Source: Protula sp. h YS-2021 (Eukaryota > Annelida > Polychaeta > Sabellida > Serpulidae). From it: DNA of 64,000 bases. The stretch covers positions 23,749,308 to 23,813,307 of the forward strand of contig OX457026.1 in NCBI GenBank assembly GCA_949752745.1, read 5' to 3'. Below are positions 1 to 61,400 of this stretch, one piece after another. The notes beneath the pieces were generated by a model. It was not told the origin of the DNA. It was given only the letters and a program-made list of their open reading frames with translations, and did no database searches. How positions within the stretch are numbered: position 1 is the first letter of the stretch; each line of letters opens with the position of its first letter. Position numbers and translations under genes: made by a program.

Positions 1-1743
1 CCGAAAATATGATAAATATAATATTTTTTGGGTGGGCGATAATAGGGAACATTGGGCGATAATGTAAGAAAGTTTCAATTTTCGCTTTAAAAGGGCAGGA
101 ATCAATTCTATAACCCGAAAATATGATATTTTTCGGATGGGCGATAATAGGGAATGTTGGGCGATAATGCAAGAAAGTTGTAATTTTCGCTTTAAAAGTG
201 CAGGGATCAATTCTATGTTCCGAAAAACTGATAAATATGATATTTTTTGGATGGGCGATAATAGGGAACATTGGGCGATAATGCAAGAAAGTTGTAATTT
301 TCGCTTTAAAAGTGCAGGAATCAATTCTATGACCCGAAAATATGATAAATGTGATATTTTTCGGGTGGGCGATAATAGGGAATATGGGGCGATAATGTAA
401 CAAAATTGTAATTTTCGCTTTAAAAGTGCAGGAATCAATTCTGTGACCCTAAAATATGATAAATATGATATTTTTTCGGATGGTCGATAATAGGGAACAT
501 TGGGCGATAGTGCAAGAAAGTTGCAATTTTCGCTTTAAAAGTGCAGAAAACAATTCTATGACTACAAAATATGATAAATGTGATATTTTTCGGGTGGGCG
601 ATAATAGGGAACGTTGGGCGATAATGTAAGAAAGTTGTAATTTTCGTTTTAAAAGTGCAATAATCAATTCTATGACCCGAAAATATGATAAATATGATAT
701 TTTTCGTGTGGGTGATAATAGGGAACATTGGGCGATAATGCAAGAAAGTTGTAATTTTCGCTTTAAAAGTGCAGGAATCAATTCTCTGACACGAAAATGT
801 GATAAATGTGATAGTTTTCGGGAGGGCGATAATAGGGAATATTGGGCGATAATGCAAGAAAGTTGTAATTTTCGCTTTAAAAGTGCAGGGATCAATTCTA
901 TGTCCCGAAAATATGATAAATATGATATTTTTTGGATGGGCGATAATAGGGAACATTGGGCGATAATGCAAGAAAGTTGTAATTTTCGCTTTAAAAGTGC
1001 AGGAATGAATTCTATGACCCGAAAATATGATCAATGTGATATTTTACGGGGGGGGGCGATAACAGGGAATATTGGGCGATAAAGCAAGAAAGTTGTAATT
1101 TTCGCTTTAAAAGTGCAGGAAACAATTCTATGACCCGAAAATATGATGAATGTGATATTTTTTCGGGTAGGCGATAATAGGGAATATTGGGCCATAATGT
1201 AAGAAAGTTGTAATTTTCGCTTTAAAAGTGCAGGAATCAATTCTATGACCCGAAAATATGATAAATATGATATTTTTCGGGTGGGCGATAATAGGGAACA
1301 TTGGGGATAATGCAAGATAGTTGTAATTTTCGCTTTAAAAGTGCAGGAATCAATTCTATGACCCGAAAATATGATAAATATGATATTTTTCGTGTGGGCG
1401 ATAATAGGGAACATTGGGCGATAATGCAGTAAAGTTGTAATTTTCGCTTTAAAAGTGCAGAGATCAATTCTGTGACCCAAAAATATGATACATGTGATAT
1501 ATTTCGGGTGGGCGATATCAGGGAATATTGGGCCAAAAAGCAAGAAAGTTGTAATTTCGCTTTAAAAGTGCAGGAAACAATTCTAGGACCCGAAAATATG
1601 ATAAATATAATATTTTTTCGGGTGGGCGATAATAGGGAACATTGGGCGATAATGTAAGAAAGTTGTAATTTTCGCTTTTAAAGTGCAGGAAGCAATTATA
1701 TGACCCGACAATATGATAAATGTGATATTTCTCGGGTGGTCGA
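1..1743. repeat. Tandem array, unit about 114 bp
   Basis: About fifteen degenerate copies of a unit containing 'gggcgataatagggaa' and 'ttgtaattttcgctttaaaa'. The unit is about 114 bp (38 codons), a multiple of three, so repetitive reading frames appear on both strands. These are interrupted and differ from copy to copy in stops, so I treat the array as satellite DNA, not as a gene. It begins before the window. Confidence 0.9.
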
Positions 1744-2150
1744 TAGCCTCTTTTTCATTTTTCCCACGCAAATTAAAATTAATTAGGGTCCACATATTTT
1801 TGACGAACCCCCCGCTTTGAAGTTTACCAGGGCATTTGAAGTACGCCTGTCAGGGTAGACTATCCACGGTCTGGATATACCTCACCCGATCATTTGTCGA
1901 TTTTTAATTAAACGCTGGCCTAGTACCACCCTGGATAGGAATCCACGTTTAAGTAATCGTATGCAACAAAAGGCTCGAGATAAGTGCATATAAGAAAGGA
2001 CGTTATTTAAATTTTGGAGTTCTACTTTTCTTTGATATCAAATTAAATTGGAGAAAAATTCCTGTTTTTACATATATATTTTTATTTGACAAATATCGTA
2101 CCGTGTTCTGGATAGGATGTTCCAAAACTGTATGCACATTTTTATACTCA
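1744..2150. other. Unique spacer between two arrays
   Basis: No gene, RNA or repeat that I can recognise. Confidence 0.5.
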
Positions 2151-2159
2151 ACACAACAC

Positions 2160-3045
2160 AAGTAAATAAACATGCGCATTGATCCGAAATAAGAACCGCA
2201 CATCAACGCAAGGTAAATAAACATGCGCACTGATCCGAAATGCAAACCGTACATCAACGCAAGCAAAATAAACATGCGCACTGGTCCGAAAAAAGAACCG
2301 CACATCAACACAATGTAAATAAACATGCGCACTGATCCGAAATAAGAACCGCACATCACCACAAGTAAATAAACATGCACACTGATCCGAAATGCCAACC
2401 GCACATCAACGCAAGTTAAATAAACATGCGCACTGGTCCGAAATTCGAACCGCGCATCAACGCCACTTAAATAAACGTGTGGAGTGGTTCGAAATGTGAA
2501 CCACGCGCCAACGCAAGTTAAACAAACATTTTTACTGGTCCAGAATAAGAACCGCGCATCAATACAAGTTCAATAAACGTGCGCACTGGTCCGATATTCG
2601 AACCGCGCGTCAACGCAAGTTAAATAAATATGCGCAATGGCCCGAAATTCGAACTGCTCATCAACGCAAGTTTAATAAACATGCGCACTGGTCCAAAATG
2701 CAAACCGCGCACCAATGCAAGTTAAATAAACATATACACACGTCCAAAATAAGCACCGTGCAAGTTAGATAAACATGCAAACTCTTCCGAAATGCGAACC
2801 GCACATCAAGACAACCTAAGGAAACTTGTGCACTTGTCCAAAATAAGAACGAAAGTAATATAAACATGCGCATTGGTCTGGAATAAGAACCGCGCATTAA
2901 TCTTTATTACGTTAAATAAACATGTGCACTGTTCCAAAATGAGAGCCGCGCATCAACGCAAATTAAATAAACATGCGCACTTGTCTGAATTAGAACCGCG
3001 CATTGAGGCAAGTTACATAAATATGCGCACTGGTCCGAAATGCGA
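2160..3045. repeat. Tandem array, unit about 51 bp
   Basis: About seventeen degenerate copies built around 'aataaacatgcgcactggtc' followed by 'aaccgcgcatcaacgcaagt'. Successive 'catgcgca' words at 2,171, 2,222 and 2,273 give a 51-bp period. It is a second array with no sequence relation to the 114-bp array. Confidence 0.9.
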
Positions 3046-3367
3046 GCGTTGTTTGAAGGTATCTATGGCAAACTATCCAGTCTACCAGATATACAAAAAA
3101 TCTGTTCCCCATTTTTCTGGGAAAGAAATCTTTGTATGCATTTATCGGTCTATGTTCTGGTCCGGTGCTAAATTAATTATTGAGCTAGCTCTTTGCCGTC
3201 TCATCTTTTGAAGCTTGATATTTCAGGGAAATTCCTTCGCTCATGCACGCTGGAATGGGTCTTATTGCGTTTCGTAAGCTGGGACTTTGTCCTTGGACAA
3301 ACTTGTTTTTATATACCTACTATTTAAATATTTTTTGCAAGTATTGAAAGAAATCGTCTGCCTTCAG

Positions 3368-3542
3368 ACATTCCAGCGTGAGGTATCCAGGTGGAAACAA
3401 AGACAATGCAAAGTTACTACGCCTAGTGGAACAACAGCTGCTAGATTCAGCTGCTGATGAAAACGACCTTGACCTGCAGCTGGCGTGGAGAACGTTCTCG
3501 CAAGCAGACCGAGCACGAAGGAACATGCTGTCGAGAGACCAA
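3368..3542 (+). CDS. EF-hand-pair gene, exon a (first one found)
   Basis: The exon lies between a 'ttcag' acceptor and a 'gtacga' donor and ends in phase 0. It encodes an acidic helical segment (LLRLVEQQLLD, DLDLQLAWRTF) and then a degenerate EF-hand loop, DRARRNMLSRDQ, which keeps the spacing but lacks most calcium ligands. The exon ends exactly at loop position 12. Earlier exons and the start codon were not found; tandem arrays lie just upstream. I could not assign the family. Confidence 0.65.
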
Positions 3543-3756
3543 GTACGAAAGAGTTGTTGTTATTGTTGTTGTTGTTTTATAAGGTGATAGAGAATGTCTT
3601 CAAGTGGAGTCTTTTTTTTTAGTCATGCCAAGCTGATATTATCCACTACATAGACTCGAACCTAAAGGAGATGACCCTATAATATTGTCAGGAATACTGT
3701 AAACTCAGTTGACGTCTTGTTTCACAGAGGAAGGTTTGATTTTCTGGCAGCACCTA

Positions 3757-3788
<32 letters not shown>

Positions 3789-3962
3789 GGCGTGGTCATT
3801 GGTATATCAGCCTTCCTTCCTGACTTGGGCAGTTAAACTAAGAACTATACTTATAAATGTAAAGAAGAAACTTATGTAAAATGTACATATATATAAGGAC
3901 AGAAACTAAATTCCTAACTTTTTATTTGATCCAAACTTATAAGACATATTTCTATATTTTAG

Positions 3963-4057
3963 ATAAAAGCTTTATCAAACGCCTGCAAGATTCCCCTGCA
4001 GGATGCCTTAACGAATCAGATCATTGATCGCTGTGACGAATCTAACGGGCAATACAA
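3963..4057 (+). CDS. EF-hand-pair gene, exon b
   Basis: The exon lies between a 'tttag' acceptor and a 'gtaagt' donor (phase 0 in, 2 out). It encodes the exiting helix of the first hand, the entering helix of the second, and most of the second loop (DESNGQY). Phase joins cleanly to exons a and c. A long T run (about 3,763-3,788) lies in the preceding intron. Confidence 0.7.
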
Positions 4058-4744
4058 GTAAGTGCTTTTGTCCTCATTTCCAGCCTCTAGATGTTTGAAA
4101 AAAAAGACTTGACATTTTTTGCTTTGTTACATCTTCTCTGCATTGTGTTCTGGCGTCAATACGGCAATACACAACAGAACATTGTTAATGTAGCTCCTTA
4201 TCAGTGTTGCGTCATGGAGTCCAAGTGCCCTGATATCCATGTGAAATCTAGTTCAAAACATGGACACAAATAATTTATTTACCGATTTTATATTTGCTTC
4301 GCATTATTTTAGTTTTGAGTAAGGGAATATTAACAAGAATGTCCAAGGACATTGTGATAGGCTAAACAGTAAAAAAGACTCGTAAACACAAACCAGTTTG
4401 AGCACTCCTGAGTAAACTGTCTGTCAACTCTATCGAAAATTGAATGACGTGTTAAAAATGGCAGCACTACTATAATTGTTTAAGACCAACCATTGGAAAT
4501 TTTGGTAGAGATGAATTTCGGTATAAAAGCACAAGCCATAATCTTGTGCATGGAGAAACGATATCCATGAGGTTTTGGAACGATTCAAATGCAGCAATAG
4601 ATGTATGTAAAGTTCCAAATTTAATCTTGTGTTAAATTATTTTTAAAAAGTGAAAATTAACCAGAAATCGCCATTTTGAAACTCGACAAATAAAACGTAA
4701 AAAAAGTTCAGGGCACTTTTGGAAACGGACCGAATAAATAGATA

Positions 4745-5926
4745 TGTTACAGGCAAACTGTCAAATCAGGCAGATTATAATCTGCCTGAAAATTTCAGGC
4801 AGATTGTAAAATTCCTGGTTCGACCAGGCACATTATAATATGCCTAAAATTTTTAGGCAGATTGTAATCTGCCTGATTTTGGAGCCTGAAAATTTGACAA
4901 TTTGCCTGAAATGAAAGAAACGTATGTAATCATGATCCATCCATGCGATTTGGTTGTTGTCTATTCAAATATGTGATCGTAAGAATAAAGGGCGATTGAT
5001 GTGATCAATTGCAATTAAATGGCAGTGAACAATGGTCCGCTCGCTCGTTTCATGCAATTTGATTGCCGTGTATTTTCTATTGTTACTTTTATCGCATGTC
5101 TTCATTGACAACTGCATTAATGTATTGAAATGCAATTGTATCGATCTATGGGGTTTTTGAGGTTGCAATTGAACGCAAATATTTTTTTTCTATTTATTGT
5201 ACTAACTAAAAAAATAAATATGTAACACTGTAAATGAATTTATCAGGTATCAATATTGATACTGTGCACAAAATACTGGAGGAGTAAGAATTAGGAAGCT
5301 TCATTGGCATGTTGATCTCAAAATATATTACATCATAGAGGTGTGGGAGGGAGGTTTGATTGTGATTTATATCATTGCATTTCCAAATGCATTCAATCAC
5401 ATCAATACTATTGTAAAAGTGTGATCAATCAAGACATAAAACAAAGCAATCAGCAAAAAAGAAATTGCAATTAGAAATTGCATTTAAACGTATCAATAGC
5501 ATTATGCAAGTGTAATAACTCAAGGCATTAAAGAAAGCAAGTGGTAAACAAATCACATGAAACGAACGAGCAAACGGACCACTCAAATGTATTTAATTGT
5601 AATTAGACACATCAATCGATTTTTATCCCTACGATCACTTTATTTGAATAAATAATCGCCTTTTATTCATGCGATCACACATTTAAATAGGTAACAGCCA
5701 AATCGCATGAAACAGCCGGTTATGAATGGGGTGGACCATGATTACAAACGTTGCTTTCATTTCAGGCAAATTGTCAAATTTTCAGGCTCCAAAATCAGGC
5801 AGATTACAATCTGCCTAAAAATTTTAGGCAGATTACAATGTGCCTGGTCGAACCAGGAATTTTACAATCTGCCTGAAACTTTCAGGCAGATTATAATCTG
5901 CCTGATTTGACAGTTTGCCTGTAACA
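4745..5926. mobile_element. Non-autonomous element with about 175-bp TIRs
   Basis: The two ends are near-perfect inverted copies beginning TGTTACAGGCAAACTGTCAA. They contain internal palindromes such as 'caggcagattataatctgcctg'. Flanking 'gata' at 4,741-4,744 and 5,927-5,930 is a possible 4-bp target duplication. The 1.18-kb interior is AT-rich and shows no transposase. It lies in an intron of the EF-hand-pair gene. The superfamily is not assignable by eye. Confidence 0.8.
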
Positions 5927-6475
5927 GATACAGTATATATTCTTATGTACATAGGCGACATGTCTGTGAAATTCAAAATGATAAAATTATAGCTGTGGGA
6001 ATAGTTAACTTCAAAAGCCGCTAACATAGACATTTTGGAGAATCTTAACCACAAGCTGTCTGAAGAGTAAGCCATATTGGGCAACCTCTGGGGCAGGTTT
6101 CTGCAAAGTTTGGACCCTTAAAAAGAGATTGGCAGACTCCATTAAAATTTTAGTGGATGTAATTCATAACAAACGTAATGTCCAGTTTCATTTTGTCAAA
6201 TTCGATTTCGATAACGAAGAAGTTGAATTCGTCAGAGATACTTTTACGCCCAGTTTAAGTGTTTGGCCAATTTTTCACTGATTTCCATTGGCGATAGAGC
6301 AGATCCGAATATCAGTTTAGGGTAGCAGGTTACACTTATATTTTGATGGAAAATCACTATTTTAAACGAAAAAAACAAACCAATGAAAAATTGATCAAAA
6401 CAATGAAATTGGCCAAAATGTGTTCCTTTGATGAACTTCCAATCACACGTGTAAATTGTACTCTTCTGTCTCCAG

Positions 6476-6626
6476 CTGGCAGCAGTACTTAGAATTCATA
6501 GAGAAGGTCGCTCCATTGAAAACAGGCTTGAGAATTCCTGAGAGTAAAAAGCCTACGGATTACGTCAAAGCGATGCCACAACCCAGCAGCAACTGGCCCA
6601 ACCAGGCAGAGCCACATGAGCGAGAG
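6476..6626 (+). CDS. EF-hand-pair gene, exon c
   Basis: The exon lies between a 'tccag' acceptor and a 'gtgagc' donor. One base completes the codon split from exon b, and the exon then ends in phase 0. It encodes the end of the second EF-hand (WQQYLEFIEKV) followed by a basic/proline linker (LKTGLRIPESKKPTDYVKAM). Confidence 0.75.
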
Positions 6627-6839
6627 GTGAGCGGACATTTCGCTAGTAAAAGTATTGAATAATGCTGGTAATAAAATGTTAAGTACGCTACATTAAAACA
6701 ACGAGGATTGGAAATTCGAAAATATGTCCACAAATATGTTAAATAAACCCAGGAAGGTTACGTGAAATCGTGCTTGAAAAATATAATTATTTGCTACATT
6801 ATTTATTGCCTGTTGGATCTATTTCTTCGACTTGTTTAG

Positions 6840-7040
6840 CCTTACGGCGGTCCGGTACCCGAGCCTTTGAAAGGACGAAGCCAGTACTACGACCGACCAG
6901 ATGAAAGGACCTACAATGACTATGAGCGATTTAATTCGCCCTCCAAAAGCGGATTTGATCCATACGGACCAAGAGAATCCAGACAATCGCACGTCCATGC
7001 TCTGGAAGAAAAAATACGCGATCTGGAGATGCAATACGAT
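6840..7040 (+). CDS. EF-hand-pair gene, exon d
   Basis: Sixty-seven codons in phase 0 on both sides, between a 'tttag' acceptor and a 'gtgaga' donor. It encodes a Tyr/Arg/Pro-rich low-complexity stretch (GRSQYYDRPDERTYNDYERF) and then a short predicted coiled coil (HALEEKIRDLEMQYD). Confidence 0.75.
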
Positions 7041-7346
7041 GTGAGAGAGATATCACAACTATTATTTTGAGAATAGATTTTAATAAATTTAACAAAAATA
7101 TTGCAGGATATTTATTAAATATTTATTTAAATAGTATTAAATTTCAAAAAAAAAAAAGAAAGAAAGAAAAATTCAAAACTTTATTTTAGAAAAGCAATGC
7201 GAAAAGTGAGAGATATTTTGATATTTTGTCGTAGCTATATTTTGCTTGCGTAAATTTTCAAGTGATTTTTTTATGTTGAATCCCCCCTTGATTAAAACCT
7301 GTTTTCTCCATTACTTGACAATATTTTCTTTTTCTTTTTTTTACAG

Positions 7347-7464
7347 CGGGAGAAGGAAAGACTATACGGCCAGAAGCGAGAGACTATCGCAGCCGAAGAG
7401 CCCTGGTTTGATCGTTACTACAGACTCGCCAATGCCTTATACGCTCAGGATGCTAGCAATACAG
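7347..7464 (+). CDS. EF-hand-pair gene, exon e
   Basis: The exon follows a long pyrimidine tract and 'acag' acceptor and ends at a 'gtacag' donor (phase 0 in, 1 out). It continues the charged helix (REKERLYGQKRETIAAEE) into a short conserved-looking segment, PWFDRYYRLANALYAQD. Confidence 0.75.
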
Positions 7465-7724
7465 GTACAGCTCTCCGTGGATTTTCTTCTGTTCTCCACA
7501 TCCCCATCTCAAATGGAGGGAGGAGAGGAGGTGGGGGGGGGGGGGATAATGAAACCACGTAATCACTTCCCGTCCCTCTTGTCATCCAACCCAGAAATTG
7601 CTGTACACAATAACGTCAAAGAAAACAAAAGTGTTTGTTAATCGGATGGGATGGCCTGGTTGATTTTAGTATTCGTACATTTTAGTGGGTGTTGTTTTAA
7701 ATTTTGGTGTTCAGAAACCCCATC

Positions 7725-7912
7725 CTCCCCGTTAGGTTCCGTAGGCACCACCTACTCCTCCTCTGTGCCCAATGGTAGCTGCTCCTGGACAACCTGCCAA
7801 ACCTTCAGCACCCCTAACCCCTCCCCGTTAGGGCCACGTAGGCACCTCCTCCTCCTCTGCGCCTCGCTGTGGCTACTCCTGGACAGTCTACCAGATCTGC
7901 AGCGCCCCTAAC
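7725..7912. repeat. Two-copy tandem duplication, about 96 bp
   Basis: Two diverged copies of a C-rich segment beginning 'ctccccgttagg' lie in the intron before the last exon. The period of about 96 bp keeps the frame open across both, so the apparent ORF is probably incidental. Confidence 0.6.
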
Positions 7913-8242
7913 CTGTCTCGCTGGACTCTGCGAAAAGAACTGCGAAATTGAACCACTCCAGTAGGTTATTCTAACTACACCCCTTTCCCGACAGACTTCC
8001 TCTAAAGCGAGGAGATAATTTTCTTGTGTTGTCGTAAGACGAGATCAGTTGCCTGCTGAAATCAACGTTGATAATAAAGAGTCATGATCATTTTAAAGAT
8101 TTTTTAAAGACAGCATACCATTCCACGTTTTGTCATGACTGTCACATCACGGTCTCATTAGCTGCATGAAAAAAGGTTCAGAGTGTGTTAAGTTATGGCA
8201 ATGTTTTTCTTTCAAAACATAAAAAAAAAATCTTCATTTCAG

Positions 8243-8409
8243 GTTACTTAAAAACGTCAGAAGCTCGATGGTTAATCAACCAGTACAGCCGAGATTATAA
8301 GCTTGGCATATCGGAGGAAAATGTTGAGACAACGTTATCAAATTGCGGGGATGGTGACGTCGTTGTGCTAAGTGCCCTTTTAAAATCTCTAATGATGTAT
8401 GAAGTATGA
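8243..8409 (+). CDS. EF-hand-pair gene, terminal exon
   Basis: The exon opens at a 'tttcag' acceptor. Two bases complete the codon left by exon e, and it ends at TGA. It encodes a helical C-terminus (EARWLINQYSRDYKLGISEE, VVVLSALLKSLMMYEV) with a GDGD turn suggesting another helix-loop-helix. The phase match to exon e is the main support. Confidence 0.7.
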
Positions 8410-8652
8410 ATTATGTAAACGCCAAATGATTAATACACATAAAGATTTATTGTGGTATGTCGTTGTAAATATGAAGCCAAGTCCGCAGCGAGTTTCGCTC
8501 ACAAGCACTTTGTTATACTGAACAACCAGACACTTAATTTAATCAACATAGCTCCTTATGTTGATAAACTACGTTGCTCAAACAGTTGCTATCGGGCTAT
8601 TGTTTTAATAGCGACAACAAATCGTCAGGTAGAGGATTAATTTCGATAATTA

Positions 8653-8658
8653 AATAAA
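8653..8658 (+). terminator. Candidate polyadenylation signal
   Basis: AATAAA about 245 bp after the stop of the + strand gene. Confidence 0.4.
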
Positions 8659-10913
8659 AGAAAATGGTTTTATAAGAATTGTTGCAAAGTCACACTCCTG
8701 ACAGTGCTGTGATAATCGAGTAACAATACATTGGTTTTAACTGTTACGTACCTATCATACTGGTGTCTCGAGGAACGGGTCCTCCCGTAGGCGTTCATGT
8801 GTGCGTGTTTTGTTATCAAGTTTATCGAGAATCGCCGTAAATGTGTCAATATCTGTGTGGTATCACTGGGTGCAAAATAATAGAAACTGCTGCGCGTTTT
8901 TACTAGCCGTGTTGTCTTGTGATCAGATTACAAGGATTTATACCCGACTTGGGGGGTGAGGGGGAGGTGGGCGGGGCGTATGAAATAGGAGTGAGCCGTA
9001 TCCCTTAGACAGAATAACCAGTTAGCTTAAATGGAATTATTTTGTTTTGAAGCAGTTACTGTTTTAGTGCTTGAATTTTCCTGGTTTCTGTGGCGCTCTG
9101 CCATGACTTGAGCAGTACGCCACAAAAATGCTGTAGCAGTTTACGACATTAAACCTTAAAATCTACTCAGTCCAATCAAACATCGTCAAGACAGACATGT
9201 GATGCAGTTTGAAATGACCTGAAAAAATAACCATAGATGCATAAATTTTTACGCGTGTTCAGCAATAACAGTTTGTGTACATATAGGCTATATTTTAAAT
9301 ATATTTGTTTACAATATATCAGTATAGGCTCAAATAACCAATTAAATATAAAGTCAAAACAAAGCGCATTGAAAAATACAGATAAAAAAGAATTAATTTA
9401 TAAACAGGGATCTTTCTGTGTAAGATGAGTGTAAAGGAAAACGTGGATTGCTGGCTTTGCCATAAGTTTTTTTTGTCCGTCTTCAGTAATACTTCGGTAA
9501 GAGATACACCCATTCAAATGCCTAGAATTTGTAATCAGTCGCGCCTTTTAGTTTTTAAGAATTTAATATTTTATTGGCGTTTTATTATGTATCGCGTATG
9601 AATATCTGAATCTATTTTATTTTGCATTGTTCTCTAACTGTTTATCAGTGTCTGAATGTTACAAATGTGGCGATTGTAATTATTTTATCTGCGCGGTATT
9701 TTTTCAGATAAATCAAATGTGCTTAATTGCAGTCATATAAATGGGTTGTTGATCACTACATATATATTCCTTTCGCTTGTAATTTGATACATATAATTCT
9801 AATAAGAATATAACATTCTGTATATTTAACTAGATAATACGTATGTGAAACCAGTTCTATAGATTGTACATAGTATTCTATTTCTACAGCATGTGTGACA
9901 AATGCACAATGCGATTTTTTGTATTTGTGGTCCAAAGGAAGACTGTGATAAGCTACATATACATTCGACATTACAAGAGTACATAGTGATCATTTTTCGC
10001 GTGTCATACACTAATACAAAGATGTTTTGTTATATATGGTTATGAATAAAGAAAATAAAAAAAAATACAATGTACGGACAGAGCGTTTTATTTACTGTGT
10101 CTCAATGCTGAACCTTGCAAGTATAACCATTCAACCACACACACCACTGGTTACAAAGAGAGTGCCTTGTGATTGACTGTGCCAACCAGAATCTCGCAGT
10201 TTACCACAAGAACCCCGCGCCCAACTTTTAAACCCCGTCTCACCTCATTTTACTCCCAACACCCGCAACAACTTAGCCACCCCCCCCCCCACCACCACCA
10301 CCACCACCATCACCCATTCCATTCTGTTCACACTAGGAATGGGTACAGCAAATATAAATATTGCTTACTGCAACGTAAATAACAGTGGTGGCGTCCATAC
10401 TTGTATATGAAACGAATTCAGATTAATTTTATTCATAAAAAATAAATTTGAGTCAATATTTATCGCACTATACGACAAGCCATTGCACAAGCATGAACTC
10501 CGCAGAGCCAACAGTCAGTAAGCTGCGGCCTCGTTTTGAAAATCGCGCTTCCGTGATATGTCGCTGCCCTTTGTAGGTGTGGCTATACGCCTGAAACCCA
10601 AACACAACAAAATACGGCATCCACATAAAAGAAATCTTTGGTGAGGGAATTAATGCTCAGTGTATTGGTTCCCGATTCGATCCCTGATACTGAATACAGT
10701 AAAATGTTCCTCAGTGCACACTTGCAAATCAAGGACTTCCTCAAATTAACAGTATTTTGCCTGATATTTTTATTTGAATGTGTTCAATGTAAAGAGGATG
10801 TATTATGGCAATGTTTTAAACAATGAGCATGTATAACTCCCTTCTTGGAAAGTGTCGCTAAAATATTTTCATTGTACCTAAAAAAACTTCACATTAAAAA
10901 AAATGACCTTATG
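8659..10913. other. Convergent intergenic region
   Basis: This region separates the 3' ends of two convergent genes. It is AT-rich, with a G-rich run near 8,950-8,980 and a (CAC)n stretch at about 10,271-10,313. I see no convincing exon or RNA gene. Confidence 0.5.
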
Positions 10914-10919
10914 TTTATT
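10914..10919 (-). terminator. Candidate polyadenylation signal, EML-like gene
   Basis: TTTATT on the + strand reads AATAAA on the - strand, about 210 bp past the stop at 11,126. Confidence 0.4.
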
Positions 10920-11125
10920 TCACATGTTAAGGTTTGTCTTTTAAATTACCAAAACCATGCGGGAATATATATTAAAACACAAATCTACGTAAGTGGTGAG
11001 GGGGGGGGGCGGTTGTGCGGTCTTCTACATCATTTTCTGCACGCTATCGAGTGAATATATTTAAAATCAAGTAATAATAAATGTTTCCCCTTCACTCGGT
11101 TAAGACATTCGAAGTTTGAGACAAG

Positions 11126-60215
<49,090 letters not shown>

Positions 60216-61400
60216 CTATAAATAAACGAGTCCGAAGTGGATTCAATATTTACAGTTTATTGATCTTAGGCTAAGCCACAGAAAATAACATAGATTTTCT
60301 ATCAAATCTTGCTATATCCACTTTATTCAATCCATTTGAATTCTGAATGTGATTATATTTCTCACTATTTTTGAAGGCTCCTATGAATAAACTATCGTTT
60401 TATTTCGTAAAACGCTTTTTCGTGAGTAAAAACGCAATTCCTTTAAAAGGGATTTAACTTTTACCATAAATCAAGATCATAAAATAGAATGAAAGGCTTC
60501 AAACATTGCCTTTTTTGGTAATGCAGAAAAAGCTAATCTTGCCCGGAAAGACTTACATATGTATTACGTGAACACATTCCCTTTTTATCCCGATAACCCA
60601 GATCTTAAGGCTTTGAAGCGGGGATAGATAAGGGCGGGTAGTGAATCGCTAAGGGTGGGGAACGCGAATTACCTTTTACTCGCAAAAAAGCTATCGTTCT
60701 CTTATCTCCATTTTTAAAGGGACTTAAAACTGGCGTAGGGGTAAAGCCCACAGGATATGCCCAGTGTAGAAAAGTGTCCTCTTTTCTTAAAATACCAACC
60801 ACATCCTTACAATTTGTAAAATGGTTAAACATGGGAATAAAAGATAATCAATAACCTTTCAACTTTTAATTCGCCATAACATTATCGTCTCATATCATAG
60901 ACCTCATAAAACACGACACATACAAGGATAACTTGGGTGGAGCCATTGCTAACAGGAGCTCCACTAGCGTTAGGCTCTAACACAGAACCCACATGTAGGT
61001 AGAACCAACTCAGTTCCTTGTGTGAAAACCCATCTCCAAGGATAGGCACATTAAGGGACAGCTCTCAACTTTCAAGGCGTCTTCAACCCATATGTGGTGC
61101 CGACAAACTAGGCCACACTCGTCGAAAAAACCAACTCAACCACACCAACGTCATAACAAAAGATCGTTGCTACCAGTTCAACACAAAAACTCACAAGAGA
61201 GCTGGAAAAGGGATAACCAACAATTATCCTGTCTCTTCCCCAATGGCTCTCCAATGGCCACCCCTACCAGCCTCCCACAAATGGTAGATCCAGAATTACT
61301 GAGATCGCTGCTCAATAAGCCGAGAGACAGTGCCAAAGATCAAAAATACTAGAAAATATTTGATTTACGTGTTGCTGAAACTTTAAGTCCCAAAGTGCCA
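60216..61400. other. No recognised gene
   Basis: Mixed AT-rich and repeat-like DNA. Short frames on both strands have no recognisable motif. The right part (61,000-61,400) may be the end of the adjacent DIRS remnant, where a recombinase would be expected. Confidence 0.4.

Noticed and set aside
137..1795. Long repetitive reading frames on both strands
   Set aside because: They come from the 114-bp tandem array, whose unit length is a multiple of three; stops differ between units.
2003..3211. Repetitive frames over the 51-bp array
   Set aside because: Same cause: unit length is a multiple of three and the frames have no conserved residues beyond the DNA repeat.
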